From NCBI RefSeq assembly GCF_900451005.1, contig NZ_UGIB01000002.1, forward strand, positions 62,001 through 126,000: a stretch of DNA of 64,000 nt. Direction: 5' to 3'. The notes beneath the pieces are model-generated. The model had not been told where the DNA came from and ran no database searches. It saw only the letters and a program-made list of their open reading frames with translations. Shown piece after piece: positions 54,338 through 62,965 of this stretch. Numbering within the stretch: position 1 is the first letter of the stretch; each line of letters starts with the position of its first letter. Both the position numbers and the translations under genes were made by a program. Origin of the DNA: Helicobacter fennelliae (lineage in GTDB: Bacteria > Campylobacterota > Campylobacteria > Campylobacterales > Helicobacteraceae).

Positions 54338-55728
54338 ATCATTTCCTTGTTAAAATTTATCCACCTTTTTTGCGTGGTTTTTTTGATGACCTTGCCATTT
54401 TGCCAAATAGCCCTTACTCCATGTCGATAATCTTGCTTTGCATTATCTTGCGTGTTATCAATATTTGGATTTGTTTTTGTGGTGTGTCCCACAACATATC
54501 CTTGTGGAATTTCTTCGGATAGATTTTTTGAAATACTATCAATCACATAAAGATCTCCGCCAGATTCACAACCATGTATTTCAATGATTGCTCCTTTTGA
54601 AATAAATCGATCAAATTTTACATCATATATTGTCCTTTTTTCCTCATGAGTGTCCCAAGCAGTCAGTAAATCTGCGGTTTTACTGGCATAAAGACTTGCA
54701 TTTAATTTGTTTTCTTTAATGTCTTCACTCAACAATTCTTTATACATTGAAGCACCTTTATACATATATAATCCCCATTTACTACCATGAAAAAATAGAT
54801 CTAATGAAGCAATAGATTCTATATTTTGTTCATTAATTTTATCTACTATAGTTTTTGCTGAATCCACAAATTCATGTATAAAAATATCATTAGGATAATA
54901 GTGCTTATAATCTTTTAGAACATTTATAGAAGCATAATAAAATGCCGCATTGTCTCCAATTTTTCTTGCACCACCATAAAATAAAAGATGAACTTGTTTA
55001 TTTCTTTGTGGAGTTGATTTTTGAATGCTTGTCCTTATTGTCTCTGCCCCCATAAAGTCTTTTTTTGGATTAAGTATAGTTATACCATCTTCGCTATTTT
55101 CCCTAAATCCCCATAACTTACCCTTATAACCACCATTTATAAGGGTAATAGTCAGTAGGAAATCTATGCTTTGTTGTTTTGTGCTGTTTTGAGATTTTCT
55201 GTCAAGTTTAGCTTGTCTTTGTCTATCCCTAGATTCTATTATAGAATCTAATCCATTAGCAAGTGTTACTTCTAGCTTTTGTGCTTTATAGGCTGTGTGT
55301 AGCGTAAGGATAGTAGCATTGCTAGGATTAGAATCTAATCCTATTTTTGCATAGTCTTTTATGTCTAAATCTTTATGATAGCAATACTCATATACATATG
55401 TATATCTACCAACACCATACTCTTTATCTTGGTATTCTTTATAGGCTTCTTTATAGATTTTTGGAATCTTTTGTGGGATAAGAAGTATGAGAATAAGGAC
55501 ATTAGAATCTAACTGTAAGGATAGATAGTGGTATTTATAGCCTTTGGTGTAGGTTTGCTTTAGGCTAGCATATATGCTAGAGAGCACATCTTGTAAGTTA
55601 GAGCTAAGATTATTTGTATCACTTAGCTCTTTGGTATCTTTTGCTATATCAATGCTTAGTGAATCTAGTGGAGTATCATTATGAGATTCTATAAGTGTCA
55701 TATGAAATTGGTAACTCATAAAAACCAT
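54334..55728 (-). CDS. Orphan adaptor fragment (IPQ allele B) fused to a caspase-fold-like toxin candidate
   Basis: Residues about 1-200 copy the C-terminal part of the 57681 adaptor from LIESHNDTPLDSLSIDIAKD through IPQKIPKIYKEAYKEYQDKE to LTITLINGGYKGKLWGF. A new domain follows from about 215. It contains VHLLFYGGARKIGDNAAFYY, LDLFFHGSKWGLYMYKG (His near 314) and AIIEIHGCESGGDLYVID (His-Gly-Cys near 383). The strand-His-Gly and strand-Gly-Cys spacing resembles clan CD cysteine peptidases such as caspase/CHAT/DUF4347-type domains. The start overlaps the Tai4 stop (TAATG). A lipoprotein partner follows. Function is inferred only. Confidence 0.5.
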   Translation of the reverse strand: MVFMSYQFHMTLIESHNDTPLDSLSIDIAKDTKELSDTNNLSSNLQDVLSSIYASLKQTYTKGYKYHYLSLQLDSNVLILILLIPQKIPKIYKEAYKEYQDKEYGVGRYTYVYEYCYHKDLDIKDYAKIGLDSNPSNATILTLHTAYKAQKLEVTLANGLDSIIESRDRQRQAKLDRKSQNSTKQQSIDFLLTITLINGGYKGKLWGFRENSEDGITILNPKKDFMGAETIRTSIQKSTPQRNKQVHLLFYGGARKIGDNAAFYYASINVLKDYKHYYPNDIFIHEFVDSAKTIVDKINEQNIESIASLDLFFHGSKWGLYMYKGASMYKELLSEDIKENKLNASLYASKTADLLTAWDTHEEKRTIYDVKFDRFISKGAIIEIHGCESGGDLYVIDSISKNLSEEIPQGYVVGHTTKTNPNIDNTQDNAKQDYRHGVRAIWQNGKVIKKTTQKRWINFNKEMI

Positions 55729-56156
55729 TATTTCTTTTCATTTCGGTGTTTCTCTACTATTGCTTTAAATTTTTCTTGAATCTCGTTGTTGTAATAGATT
55801 TTTTCAAAGCACGTATTAACTCTCCCCTTATCAAAAGTTTCATATTCTAGATTTTTGTCAATATAGGCTTTTATTTCTTTAAAAGCTTGATTACCAAAAA
55901 GTTGCACCATATTGTCTATATGGTGTGGGTTTTTTGTTTCTTTTCTTGCTTTGCATTTGGGCATTTGATACATTTTATTTTCATTAGAAACATAACCTAA
56001 GCAATACATCAATGCCCATCTTACATAATATGTAGTAGGTTCTTTACTAAACTCATTTTCTGCTGACATTTGTTTTCCCGCATACGCCTTTGTTTCATCA
56101 AGGCAAAAAGCCAAACCAAATGATATGCCCAAAAAACATATAACTATATATTTCAT
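55728..56156 (-). CDS. Tai4-like secreted immunity protein (second subgroup)
   Basis: ATG 56156 overlaps the toxin stop. Signal peptide MKYIVICFLGISFGLAFC; mature part with YYVRWALMYCLGYVSNENKM and PHHIDNMVQLFGNQAFKEIK, as in 22761. The C terminus (VEKHRNEKK) lacks the common KKYCKDC tail, unlike every other Tai4-like protein in this window. Presumed inhibitor of the toxin at 56153. Confidence 0.7.
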   Translation of the reverse strand: MKYIVICFLGISFGLAFCLDETKAYAGKQMSAENEFSKEPTTYYVRWALMYCLGYVSNENKMYQMPKCKARKETKNPHHIDNMVQLFGNQAFKEIKAYIDKNLEYETFDKGRVNTCFEKIYYNNEIQEKFKAIVEKHRNEKK

Positions 56157-57202
56157 CTTGCAATCTCCCAAAAATATACTTCTCTAATGTTGTATCTACC
56201 GTTCATATAGTTTACTCCATCTGAATTATCTACATTGTCTAAAAATTCTCCTTTATCATTATCCCAAAGTGTTACATGTCCACCAGCATCTCTAAAAGTA
56301 ATTATCATGGCAATAATTCCGTTAGCATTTAGGCTAGATAAAACCTCCTTACAAAAAGCATCACTTGTTTGATTTACTTTTGGTCTAAAAACGATAGGCT
56401 CTCCCAAACTATCATTAAGTTTTAAAAAGTCTATCATATCTTCAACTCTTACAAGAATTTTATAGGGCTTGGTATTTGTCCCAGCATTTGCCACATAAGC
56501 ATTATTTTTCATGCCTTGTAGCTTTTTAATAACTATTCCAAAATCCGTAAGAGCTTTACTGATTCTAGCAGCACAAGTATTAATATATTGATGTGGTGTA
56601 TTCAGAAATACATCATATATGGGACCACCTATCTTATAATAACGTATTTCAGCTTTGATAAATTCATTCTCACCATACTCAAGATAATTGTCTTCACTAT
56701 GTATCCAATCCCATAATCTCTTTTCGCCTATTCTTTGTCTTGACATCTTTATATCTGTCTGAGCAATATTATGTATAGCAAGATATGATGTTTTAAGTTG
56801 TTTCCATTTTTCTTTTTTATTCATTTCCTCTAATGCCTGATATGCTATTGCATCATCATTACTCGCTATAAGAATGCCTTGTGATATATCTATTTTCTCT
56901 TCTATCTCTTCTTCCACCTCCTCCCCATAACTCCACAATTTATCTTTATATCCCCCATTGATAAGTTTAAGTGTGAGTAGAGAATCTATTATCTCATTGC
57001 AATTTGCCTGTGGCAAATTGGTATCGTCAATGGGAGCTAAGCCCCCATTGCCTCCGCTTCGCGCACATACACTATCTGAATCTATTGGCTTAGATTCTCT
57101 AGATTCCCTAACACTGCTGGTGGGCTTAGAATCTATGATTTGTTTTGTGTTGTTTTGAGAGTTTTTAGATTCTCTGGCTTGTCTATCTTTAGATTCTATC
57201 AT
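56153..57202 (-). CDS. Adaptor fragment fused to a Tae4-like toxin (second subgroup)
   Basis: ATG 57202 (MIESKDRQARESKNS) overlaps the preceding immunity stop. Residues 1-130 copy the post-IPQ linker of adaptor 57681 (LLTLKLINGGYKDKLW, GILIASNDDAIAYQALEE), including a Ser/Asn-rich insert. The Tae4-like domain follows: Cys motif NTCAARISKALTDFGI near 208 and His motif AGGHVTLWDNDKGEFLD near 311, ending EVYFWEIAR. Here toxin and adaptor piece are one protein, as in the broken gene at 21512. There is no YFSYG module. Confidence 0.75.
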   Translation of the reverse strand: MIESKDRQARESKNSQNNTKQIIDSKPTSSVRESRESKPIDSDSVCARSGGNGGLAPIDDTNLPQANCNEIIDSLLTLKLINGGYKDKLWSYGEEVEEEIEEKIDISQGILIASNDDAIAYQALEEMNKKEKWKQLKTSYLAIHNIAQTDIKMSRQRIGEKRLWDWIHSEDNYLEYGENEFIKAEIRYYKIGGPIYDVFLNTPHQYINTCAARISKALTDFGIVIKKLQGMKNNAYVANAGTNTKPYKILVRVEDMIDFLKLNDSLGEPIVFRPKVNQTSDAFCKEVLSSLNANGIIAMIITFRDAGGHVTLWDNDKGEFLDNVDNSDGVNYMNGRYNIREVYFWEIAR

Positions 57203-57681
57203 TGACAATACTTTTTATAAAGCTCCTGCTGGCAATTACTCACAGCCTCTTTGTCGCTATCAAAGGCACAAGGATACTTCTTTGCAATCCAATCTTTTTT
57301 AAACTGCTCACACATAGCTTCTTTTTCTTGCCTTTGCTGCTCATATATTTCAAGCATTTTTGGACTACAAGGATAGCTAGAATCTTGTGGAGATTCTATG
57401 TATGGGAGGCAGTATGTTACTTGGTTATTTGCCTTACATGAGCATGTATTCTCTGTATCTATATCAAGATTTGAAATACTCCCCGACACCACAAGATTGA
57501 GTCTGAAACAATACGTGATTTCATTAAAATTTCGTATGTCCTCTCGTTGCAGTATTTGTTTGCGTTTTTGATGACAAGCTTTATCATTTGGAGCACAACT
57601 ATTTACAAAACATCTATGCTGTGAAAAATCAAATGCTTGACTTGTAAAAAATATGCAAAAAATCATCAAAAAATACCGCAT
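57199..57681 (-). CDS. Cysteine-rich secreted protein, candidate immunity for the 57681 effector
   Basis: Signal peptide MRYFLMIFCIFFTSQAFD; 140-residue mature protein with about ten cysteines (CFVNSCAPNDKACHQKRKQ; TCSCKANNQVTYC) and the ending YKKYCQ. The start overlaps the stop of the large adaptor-toxin (TAATG). Disulfide-rich periplasmic inhibitor is the natural inference. No known family. Confidence 0.55.
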   Translation of the reverse strand: MRYFLMIFCIFFTSQAFDFSQHRCFVNSCAPNDKACHQKRKQILQREDIRNFNEITYCFRLNLVVSGSISNLDIDTENTCSCKANNQVTYCLPYIESPQDSSYPCSPKMLEIYEQQRQEKEAMCEQFKKDWIAKKYPCAFDSDKEAVSNCQQELYKKYCQ

Positions 57682-60026
57682 TATACGACTTCCCTCAATC
57701 TTTGTAGGTCATTTACGCAAATTTGTGTATAAAAATATTGATCAGACTCATCATATACATAAAAATACCTAATGTTTATTTCAATATAACGCATATATTT
57801 TCGCAATAATACATCAAAAGAATTATGTTGAGAATGAAAGATTATATACCATTGTCTAAGTAGAAATAATAGCCTATCTTGCACTCTTTGATTATGCAAG
57901 GACACTGCACTATAGCTTCTTATTTCTATCGTAGCATCTGAAATTGATATATTCATTTCATTATCTCTTGAGTTAATGCTCTTTATTTTAAGACCTATAC
58001 ACCCCATTTTTTTGCAAAAACTTGCAACAAAGCTTTGGATATTTTGGTGATTTTCTTGTAATGTTTCTTTCCATTGTCCCATAAAGATATGTATATCACT
58101 ATTATAAGCTTCTTGTATATCTTTGGATAGAGTAGAAAGCCAATCTTTTGCATAAATAGCCTTTATTCTCTCACTTAAGCATTTATTTTTAGCATAGATA
58201 TTGTTACTCTTATATTCGGCAGTATTGTAAGATTCATACTCTTTGAGGTTGTCATAATCGAGTGTAGCCTTTGCGCTATATATAGCATTTTCTAAGAAAT
58301 CTAACATTCCACTAAAACCTCTTAGATTTTGAATAAAACTGCCACTTTCTACATCAGGACAATTAAACTGATGTTTGGGGTTTGTAGCCAAGAGTTCAAA
58401 AGCTATCTTATCATCATTACTCGCTATAAGAATGCCTTGTGATATATCTATTTTTTCCTCTATTTCCTTTTCCTCCACTCCCTCCCCAAAGCTCCAATAC
58501 TTCTCTTTATATCCTCCATTGATAAGCTTAAGTGTGAGTAGAGAATCTAAGTTTTGTTCTCTATCCTTAGATTCTATGAGAGAATCTAATCCATTGGCTA
58601 ATGCAATCTCTAGCTTTTGTGTCTTATAAGGTGTGTGGAGTGTGAGGATAGTAGCATTACTAGGATTAGAATCTAATCCTATTTTTGCATAGTCTTTTAT
58701 GTCCAAATCTTTATGATAGCAATACTCATATACATATGTATATCTACCAACACCATACTCTTTATCTTGGTATTCTTTATAGGCTTCTTTATAGATTTTT
58801 GGAATCTTTTGTGGGATAAGGAGTATAAGTAAAAGCATATTAGAATCCAGCTGTAAAGATACATATTTATACATATATTCTTTCATAAAAGATTGTTTAA
58901 GATTGGAATGCAATATAGAGAGTATATCTTGCAATGCTTTATCTAAGTTATGTATATCATGTAAATCTTTAGTATCTTTAGCTATATCAATAGTGATAGA
59001 ATCTAGTGGAGTGTCATTGTGAGATTCTATGAGTGTGTCATTACACTTTATTCTATATATGGGGAGATTGTCTTTTTGATAAGAGTGGATTTTATAATGC
59101 AGTCTTAGAGCTGGTTTATAGAGCTTTATTTGTGGCTCTAGCTTTTGTTTATTTTGCGTGTTAGAATCTATTGGCTTAGGGGAGTTTATTTTAAAGGTAT
59201 TTTCTTTAGGAGTGCAAGTTAGAGGGAAGCCTTTGTCAGTGAGACAACCACTAGATACTAAATCTTGCATGATAGGATAGTCATCATTAAACTTCTTTAA
59301 TCCACGAGAGCTAGGTAAGATTACAGCTACAGAGGTGCAAGGTCCTCCACTTAGTATGGGATTAGTGCAACCTATGATTGGAGCATTTAATAAATCAGAT
59401 TCTAATACCATAGGAATGCCTTTAGAAGTAAAGGTCTTACCCTTATTACTCTTTAGCTTTACTACTCCATTATGAGGACATTTTATTTCATCATCTTCTA
59501 GTATTGGGTGGAGCATAGAAGTAGATTGAATAGAATCTTGGGTTTTAGAATCTTGGTCTTTTTGCTCTCTTTGTGCTTTTTCTCTCTCTTGTATTGCTTT
59601 AGATTCAGAGGAATTACATTTGAGTTTAATATTGAGGCTAGAGTCTAAGAGGGAGTAGTTAAGGAGAGTTAAGGTATTGCCATTGAGGAATATGTGGAGG
59701 GTGCTTAGGGAATTGTTAGAATCTCTATTGTTGCTTGTAGATTCTATAGAGCTAGAATCTATCTCACCGATTAAGTGATACACAGGCTTAGATTCTATAA
59801 ACACGCCCTCTTTGTCTAGCTCACCAAAGAATAAAGGATTGTTGGGAGCTTCAGATGAGCCTGTGAGTAAAATACCAAACCAAGAGATATAAATATTCTC
59901 TATATCAGCAATCTTTGCTATCTCCATACAATCAATACAATCATTATTTTTTGCAAAATAAATCGCTCTATCTTCTAAGATTAAAAAATCATTACTAGAA
60001 TATTGTATGCTTACATTTTGTTTCAT
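57681..60026 (-). CDS. Adaptor with PAAR-like and IPQ allele B modules and a covalent C-terminal toxin candidate
   Basis: The 781 residues lack the long N-domain but keep the beta-rich middle (NTLTLLNYSLLDSSLNIKLK), the PAAR-like domain about 170-275 (LHPILEDDEIKCPHNGVVKL; ILSGGPCTSVAVILPSSRGL) and ALRLHYKIHSYQKDN. The divergent IPQ follows (IPQKIPKIYKEAYKEYQDKE, about 405-490), then the linker GILIASNDDKIAFELL. From about 550 a unique helical domain (KHQFNCPDVESGSFIQNLRG, then YIEINIRYFYVYDESDQYFY) forms the C terminus. No catalytic motif was recognised. An evolved-PAAR style effector is inferred. Confidence 0.6.
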   Translation of the reverse strand: MKQNVSIQYSSNDFLILEDRAIYFAKNNDCIDCMEIAKIADIENIYISWFGILLTGSSEAPNNPLFFGELDKEGVFIESKPVYHLIGEIDSSSIESTSNNRDSNNSLSTLHIFLNGNTLTLLNYSLLDSSLNIKLKCNSSESKAIQEREKAQREQKDQDSKTQDSIQSTSMLHPILEDDEIKCPHNGVVKLKSNKGKTFTSKGIPMVLESDLLNAPIIGCTNPILSGGPCTSVAVILPSSRGLKKFNDDYPIMQDLVSSGCLTDKGFPLTCTPKENTFKINSPKPIDSNTQNKQKLEPQIKLYKPALRLHYKIHSYQKDNLPIYRIKCNDTLIESHNDTPLDSITIDIAKDTKDLHDIHNLDKALQDILSILHSNLKQSFMKEYMYKYVSLQLDSNMLLLILLIPQKIPKIYKEAYKEYQDKEYGVGRYTYVYEYCYHKDLDIKDYAKIGLDSNPSNATILTLHTPYKTQKLEIALANGLDSLIESKDREQNLDSLLTLKLINGGYKEKYWSFGEGVEEKEIEEKIDISQGILIASNDDKIAFELLATNPKHQFNCPDVESGSFIQNLRGFSGMLDFLENAIYSAKATLDYDNLKEYESYNTAEYKSNNIYAKNKCLSERIKAIYAKDWLSTLSKDIQEAYNSDIHIFMGQWKETLQENHQNIQSFVASFCKKMGCIGLKIKSINSRDNEMNISISDATIEIRSYSAVSLHNQRVQDRLLFLLRQWYIIFHSQHNSFDVLLRKYMRYIEINIRYFYVYDESDQYFYTQICVNDLQRLREVV

Positions 60027-60041
60027 TGCGATTCCTTTGAC

Positions 60042-61736
60042 TTATGAGAGTAGCTCTTCTTTAAATACTACCCTATGAGTTTCACCTTGCTCTATACAGA
60101 GATGAAATCTATCAATATAGGCGTTTAGACTAAAATCATCTAGCCCATTTTGATAAATTTTGTATGTGCTTGCATTGTAGCCTAAAAAATAAGAAATGTT
60201 TTTGAAGTTTAATAGGCTAATAGTATCGTGTGCGATAAGTCTATAAGCCTGTGATTTTACCAATGAACGCAAGTAGCCTAAATCAAGCTTATTGAGAGAA
60301 TCTAAGGGGATATTTGTGAAATCATTGGCTCTAAGTGGCATAATGTATATTTGTTGATTTTCTGCAAAAGGCTCTAAGCCCCTATCTTGCAAAAAATCAA
60401 TGCTTTTCATTTCTATGAGATTTTGATAATACGCTACATCATCTAATACACAATCTATCGCCTCGCTTAGAGTCTCACCCCTTTTATGCAACAAAGAATA
60501 ATGATACAGATTGCGTAGAAAAAGATTTAAATCTTGCAAGTTCATTTGAGTCTTTGTGCTATGGTGGATTACATCTAGCAATCTATTTAGCCTTTCTAAT
60601 GCACGCACACAATGGGCTGGGTGATGAAAGTCATTGTTTTTGTCATTGATATAATACAAATAGCCCGGTGTTTTTGTGCCTAGCTCTTGGACAAAATTTA
60701 ATAATATCCATTGGTTATTGTTGAGATTAGAATCTTTATCGGTATGGATATGAAAGGTTTTGTCTTTTAGGATATTCATTGCCTCTTGCCTATTAGCCCT
60801 TGAGAGATTCTTATAGGCTTGTTTTCTATGCTCTCGCATATCTGTTTGTGTATCTCTAGCTTTTATATTAAGGCTTTGCAAAAAGCTAAATATTCCTCTC
60901 CATAGTCTCTTTGCGCCCGGTGCCTGATAGGTATAAAGCCCATGTGTGATATGCGGATATGTGAGAGCAAAAAGCTGTGCAAGATACCCTCCTAGTGAGT
61001 GTCCTACTACCACTATTGGTGTGTTATGTGCTATCTTTCCGCTTTGCTTTAGCCTAAAGTAAAAATTTATCATAGAATCATACTGCTTTTTAGGGAGTTT
61101 TCTCAATGTCAAGGAAGCATCAGTCCCTATATCTTTCCAATCAACTGTAAGAGGATTGGGGCTTGGGGCATCAGTCCCTGCTATACCCAAAACATATTCA
61201 TTATTTCTTATATCTCTAAAAAGCGTAGCCCTAAAGCCCATTTTAGATTCTCTATCATTTTCATTGATGTGGTCTATCACTTCATAATTTTTAGCAAAGT
61301 TTAGGGCGATAGTCATTGCTATTTTATCCACATAAATTTCTTGTGTTTTAGGAATTTTGTAAAATATCTTAAGACCACCAACAGGTATTTTATCGCCTAT
61401 ATCCTTGTTTGAACGAACAAGTGCTAAAAATAACATTTTTTGAGAATCACTCAAACCTCGCAATATGCTTTTATTATACTCATCTAGTAATGATAGACAA
61501 GTTGCTATTTTTTCTATTTTGCATTGTATTTTATTTCCTTGAATATCTAAATCTTTCTTGACATCTGTATAGTCATTTCTTTTTCTTGCTTCCATAAAAT
61601 ATGTGAGTTTTACATTCCCCGCCAAAGCCAAAATAGCATATCTATACATAAGCCTTATATGTGCTTCATATAGCAAGAGATTTGCATTTGAATCTAACAT
61701 TATATCTTGATTGTTTGGTATTTGATTATGTGGCAT
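60042..61736 (-). CDS. Lipase/phospholipase effector candidate (alpha/beta hydrolase)
   Basis: The 564-residue protein has FRATLFRDIRNNEYVLGIAG, the GxSxG elbow PIVVVGHSLGGYLAQLFALT (Ser near 245) and the following LYTYQAPGAKRLW. A His in DFHHPAHCVRALERL might complete the triad. The C-terminal third is helical and ends HRVVFKEELLS. No signal peptide. It follows the lipoprotein at 61746 by 9 bases and a broken adaptor, giving adaptor-immunity-lipase order. Likely attacks phospholipids of the recipient cell. Confidence 0.75.
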   Translation of the reverse strand: MPHNQIPNNQDIMLDSNANLLLYEAHIRLMYRYAILALAGNVKLTYFMEARKRNDYTDVKKDLDIQGNKIQCKIEKIATCLSLLDEYNKSILRGLSDSQKMLFLALVRSNKDIGDKIPVGGLKIFYKIPKTQEIYVDKIAMTIALNFAKNYEVIDHINENDRESKMGFRATLFRDIRNNEYVLGIAGTDAPSPNPLTVDWKDIGTDASLTLRKLPKKQYDSMINFYFRLKQSGKIAHNTPIVVVGHSLGGYLAQLFALTYPHITHGLYTYQAPGAKRLWRGIFSFLQSLNIKARDTQTDMREHRKQAYKNLSRANRQEAMNILKDKTFHIHTDKDSNLNNNQWILLNFVQELGTKTPGYLYYINDKNNDFHHPAHCVRALERLNRLLDVIHHSTKTQMNLQDLNLFLRNLYHYSLLHKRGETLSEAIDCVLDDVAYYQNLIEMKSIDFLQDRGLEPFAENQQIYIMPLRANDFTNIPLDSLNKLDLGYLRSLVKSQAYRLIAHDTISLLNFKNISYFLGYNASTYKIYQNGLDDFSLNAYIDRFHLCIEQGETHRVVFKEELLS

Positions 61737-61745
61737 TTATGCTCC

Positions 61746-62516
61746 TTACCATACGAAATTACCATTCTCTATATTCTCTAACCACTCTATTGGCACACCC
61801 AATACAGGCGTAAGGCTATTGTCTTTATAGGATTTTAAACATAGACACCAAAAATTTTCAAGCCTTTCATTTATACTCATATTTTCACAACTTTTTTCTA
61901 CGAGTTGGCGTGTTTCTGGACGTAATCTTTCCTTAAGATAATCTCCTGTTTTGCATGAGCATGCCTCGCCTACTACATCTATTGCACTACCATCTTCGCA
62001 CATCTCATCAATTGTCCTCCAACGCTGAAAAACACTCCAGCCTGCTTTATAAATTTTATATCTTTGCTCATAATTTCTGTAATCATGCACTTGAGCTAAA
62101 ATCTTTTGTGTATTTTTATTCTTGAATGTAAAAGTTTGTTTTGTAATCATCGTTTTTTTATCGACCCTCTTTTCTGTGTATTCTATAACTATTTGTTTCA
62201 AAAATGCTTGATAGTGAGAATCTTTAGTAAATCTTATCAATTCATCACCAAGAATAGTTTTATGATACACATTTGATTGTTGCGTATCTTTGCTAAAAAT
62301 ATATTCTATTATTTCAGTCGTATTGAGAGCCTTTTCGAAAAAATATGTATAAAAATAGTGTTTTGGCACAGAAGTATCATAGATTTTTGTATCGTCATCT
62401 ATTTGCATTCGCAGTTTATCATATTTTTTATAGTCTTTTTGTATCAGTTCGCCATTATAACACCCACCACAAAGCACCAAAACAAGACTAAGGATTAAGA
62501 GATGTATGATTTGCAT
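61746..62516 (-). CDS. Lipoprotein, candidate immunity for the downstream lipase
   Basis: Lipoprotein signal MQIIHLLILSLVLVLCGGC with lipobox LCGGC. The mature part of about 235 residues has a C-terminal cysteine cluster (GEACSCKTGDYLKERLRPET; NFWCLCLKSYKDN). It is not obviously similar to the three-copy lipoproteins at 45-49 kb. It overlaps the end of the broken PAAR-like gene and precedes the lipase. Confidence 0.6.
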   Translation of the reverse strand: MQIIHLLILSLVLVLCGGCYNGELIQKDYKKYDKLRMQIDDDTKIYDTSVPKHYFYTYFFEKALNTTEIIEYIFSKDTQQSNVYHKTILGDELIRFTKDSHYQAFLKQIVIEYTEKRVDKKTMITKQTFTFKNKNTQKILAQVHDYRNYEQRYKIYKAGWSVFQRWRTIDEMCEDGSAIDVVGEACSCKTGDYLKERLRPETRQLVEKSCENMSINERLENFWCLCLKSYKDNSLTPVLGVPIEWLENIENGNFVW

Positions 62517-62878
62517 GTGTTATTCCTAAGTGATGTATTATTGTATTGCATGGGATTAGTATAACCTAATATTTGAGCATTTAGCAAATCCGATTCTAAG
62601 ACTAAAGGAATACCTTTAGAAGTGAAGGGTTTGCCTTTGTTAGCTTTTAGTTTTACTACTCCATTATGAGGACATTTGATTTCATTATCCTCTAGTATTG
62701 GGTGGAGCATAGCGGTAGATTGAATAGAATCTTGGGTTTTAGAATCTTGGTCTTTTTGTTGCAAGGCTTGTCTGTGTTGTTGCTCTGTGTGTTTTGTAGG
62801 GGGAGTTTTGGTAGAGAGATTGATAGCGAAACGAGTGTCTATTGGTTGTATCTCTTGTATATCTGTATGTGTTGGCAT
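62495..62878 (-). pseudogene. Truncated PAAR-like adaptor fragment
   Basis: The frame carries the linker (DQDSKTQDSIQSTAMLHP) and the first half of the PAAR-like domain (ILEDNEIKCPHNGVVKLKAN), then breaks after LNAQILGYTNPMQ, with Tyr in place of the usual second Cys. The remaining residues are unrelated and run into the lipoprotein gene. The N-terminal part of the adaptor lies just upstream in another frame (62966 onwards). The adaptor of this cassette is therefore broken twice. Confidence 0.6.
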
Positions 62879-62965
62879 AGTAATCCTTTATGTATTTATG
62901 TATGATTAGAATCTTATCTTGCATTCTCTTAGATTCATTGTGTATTCCCTTGATTCTTTTATACA

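Noticed and set aside
37911-60026. CRISPR array or classical insertion sequences to explain the repeats
   Set aside because: Repeats are 68 to 500 bp coding blocks without regular spacers, and no transposase-like protein or terminal inverted repeats flank them.
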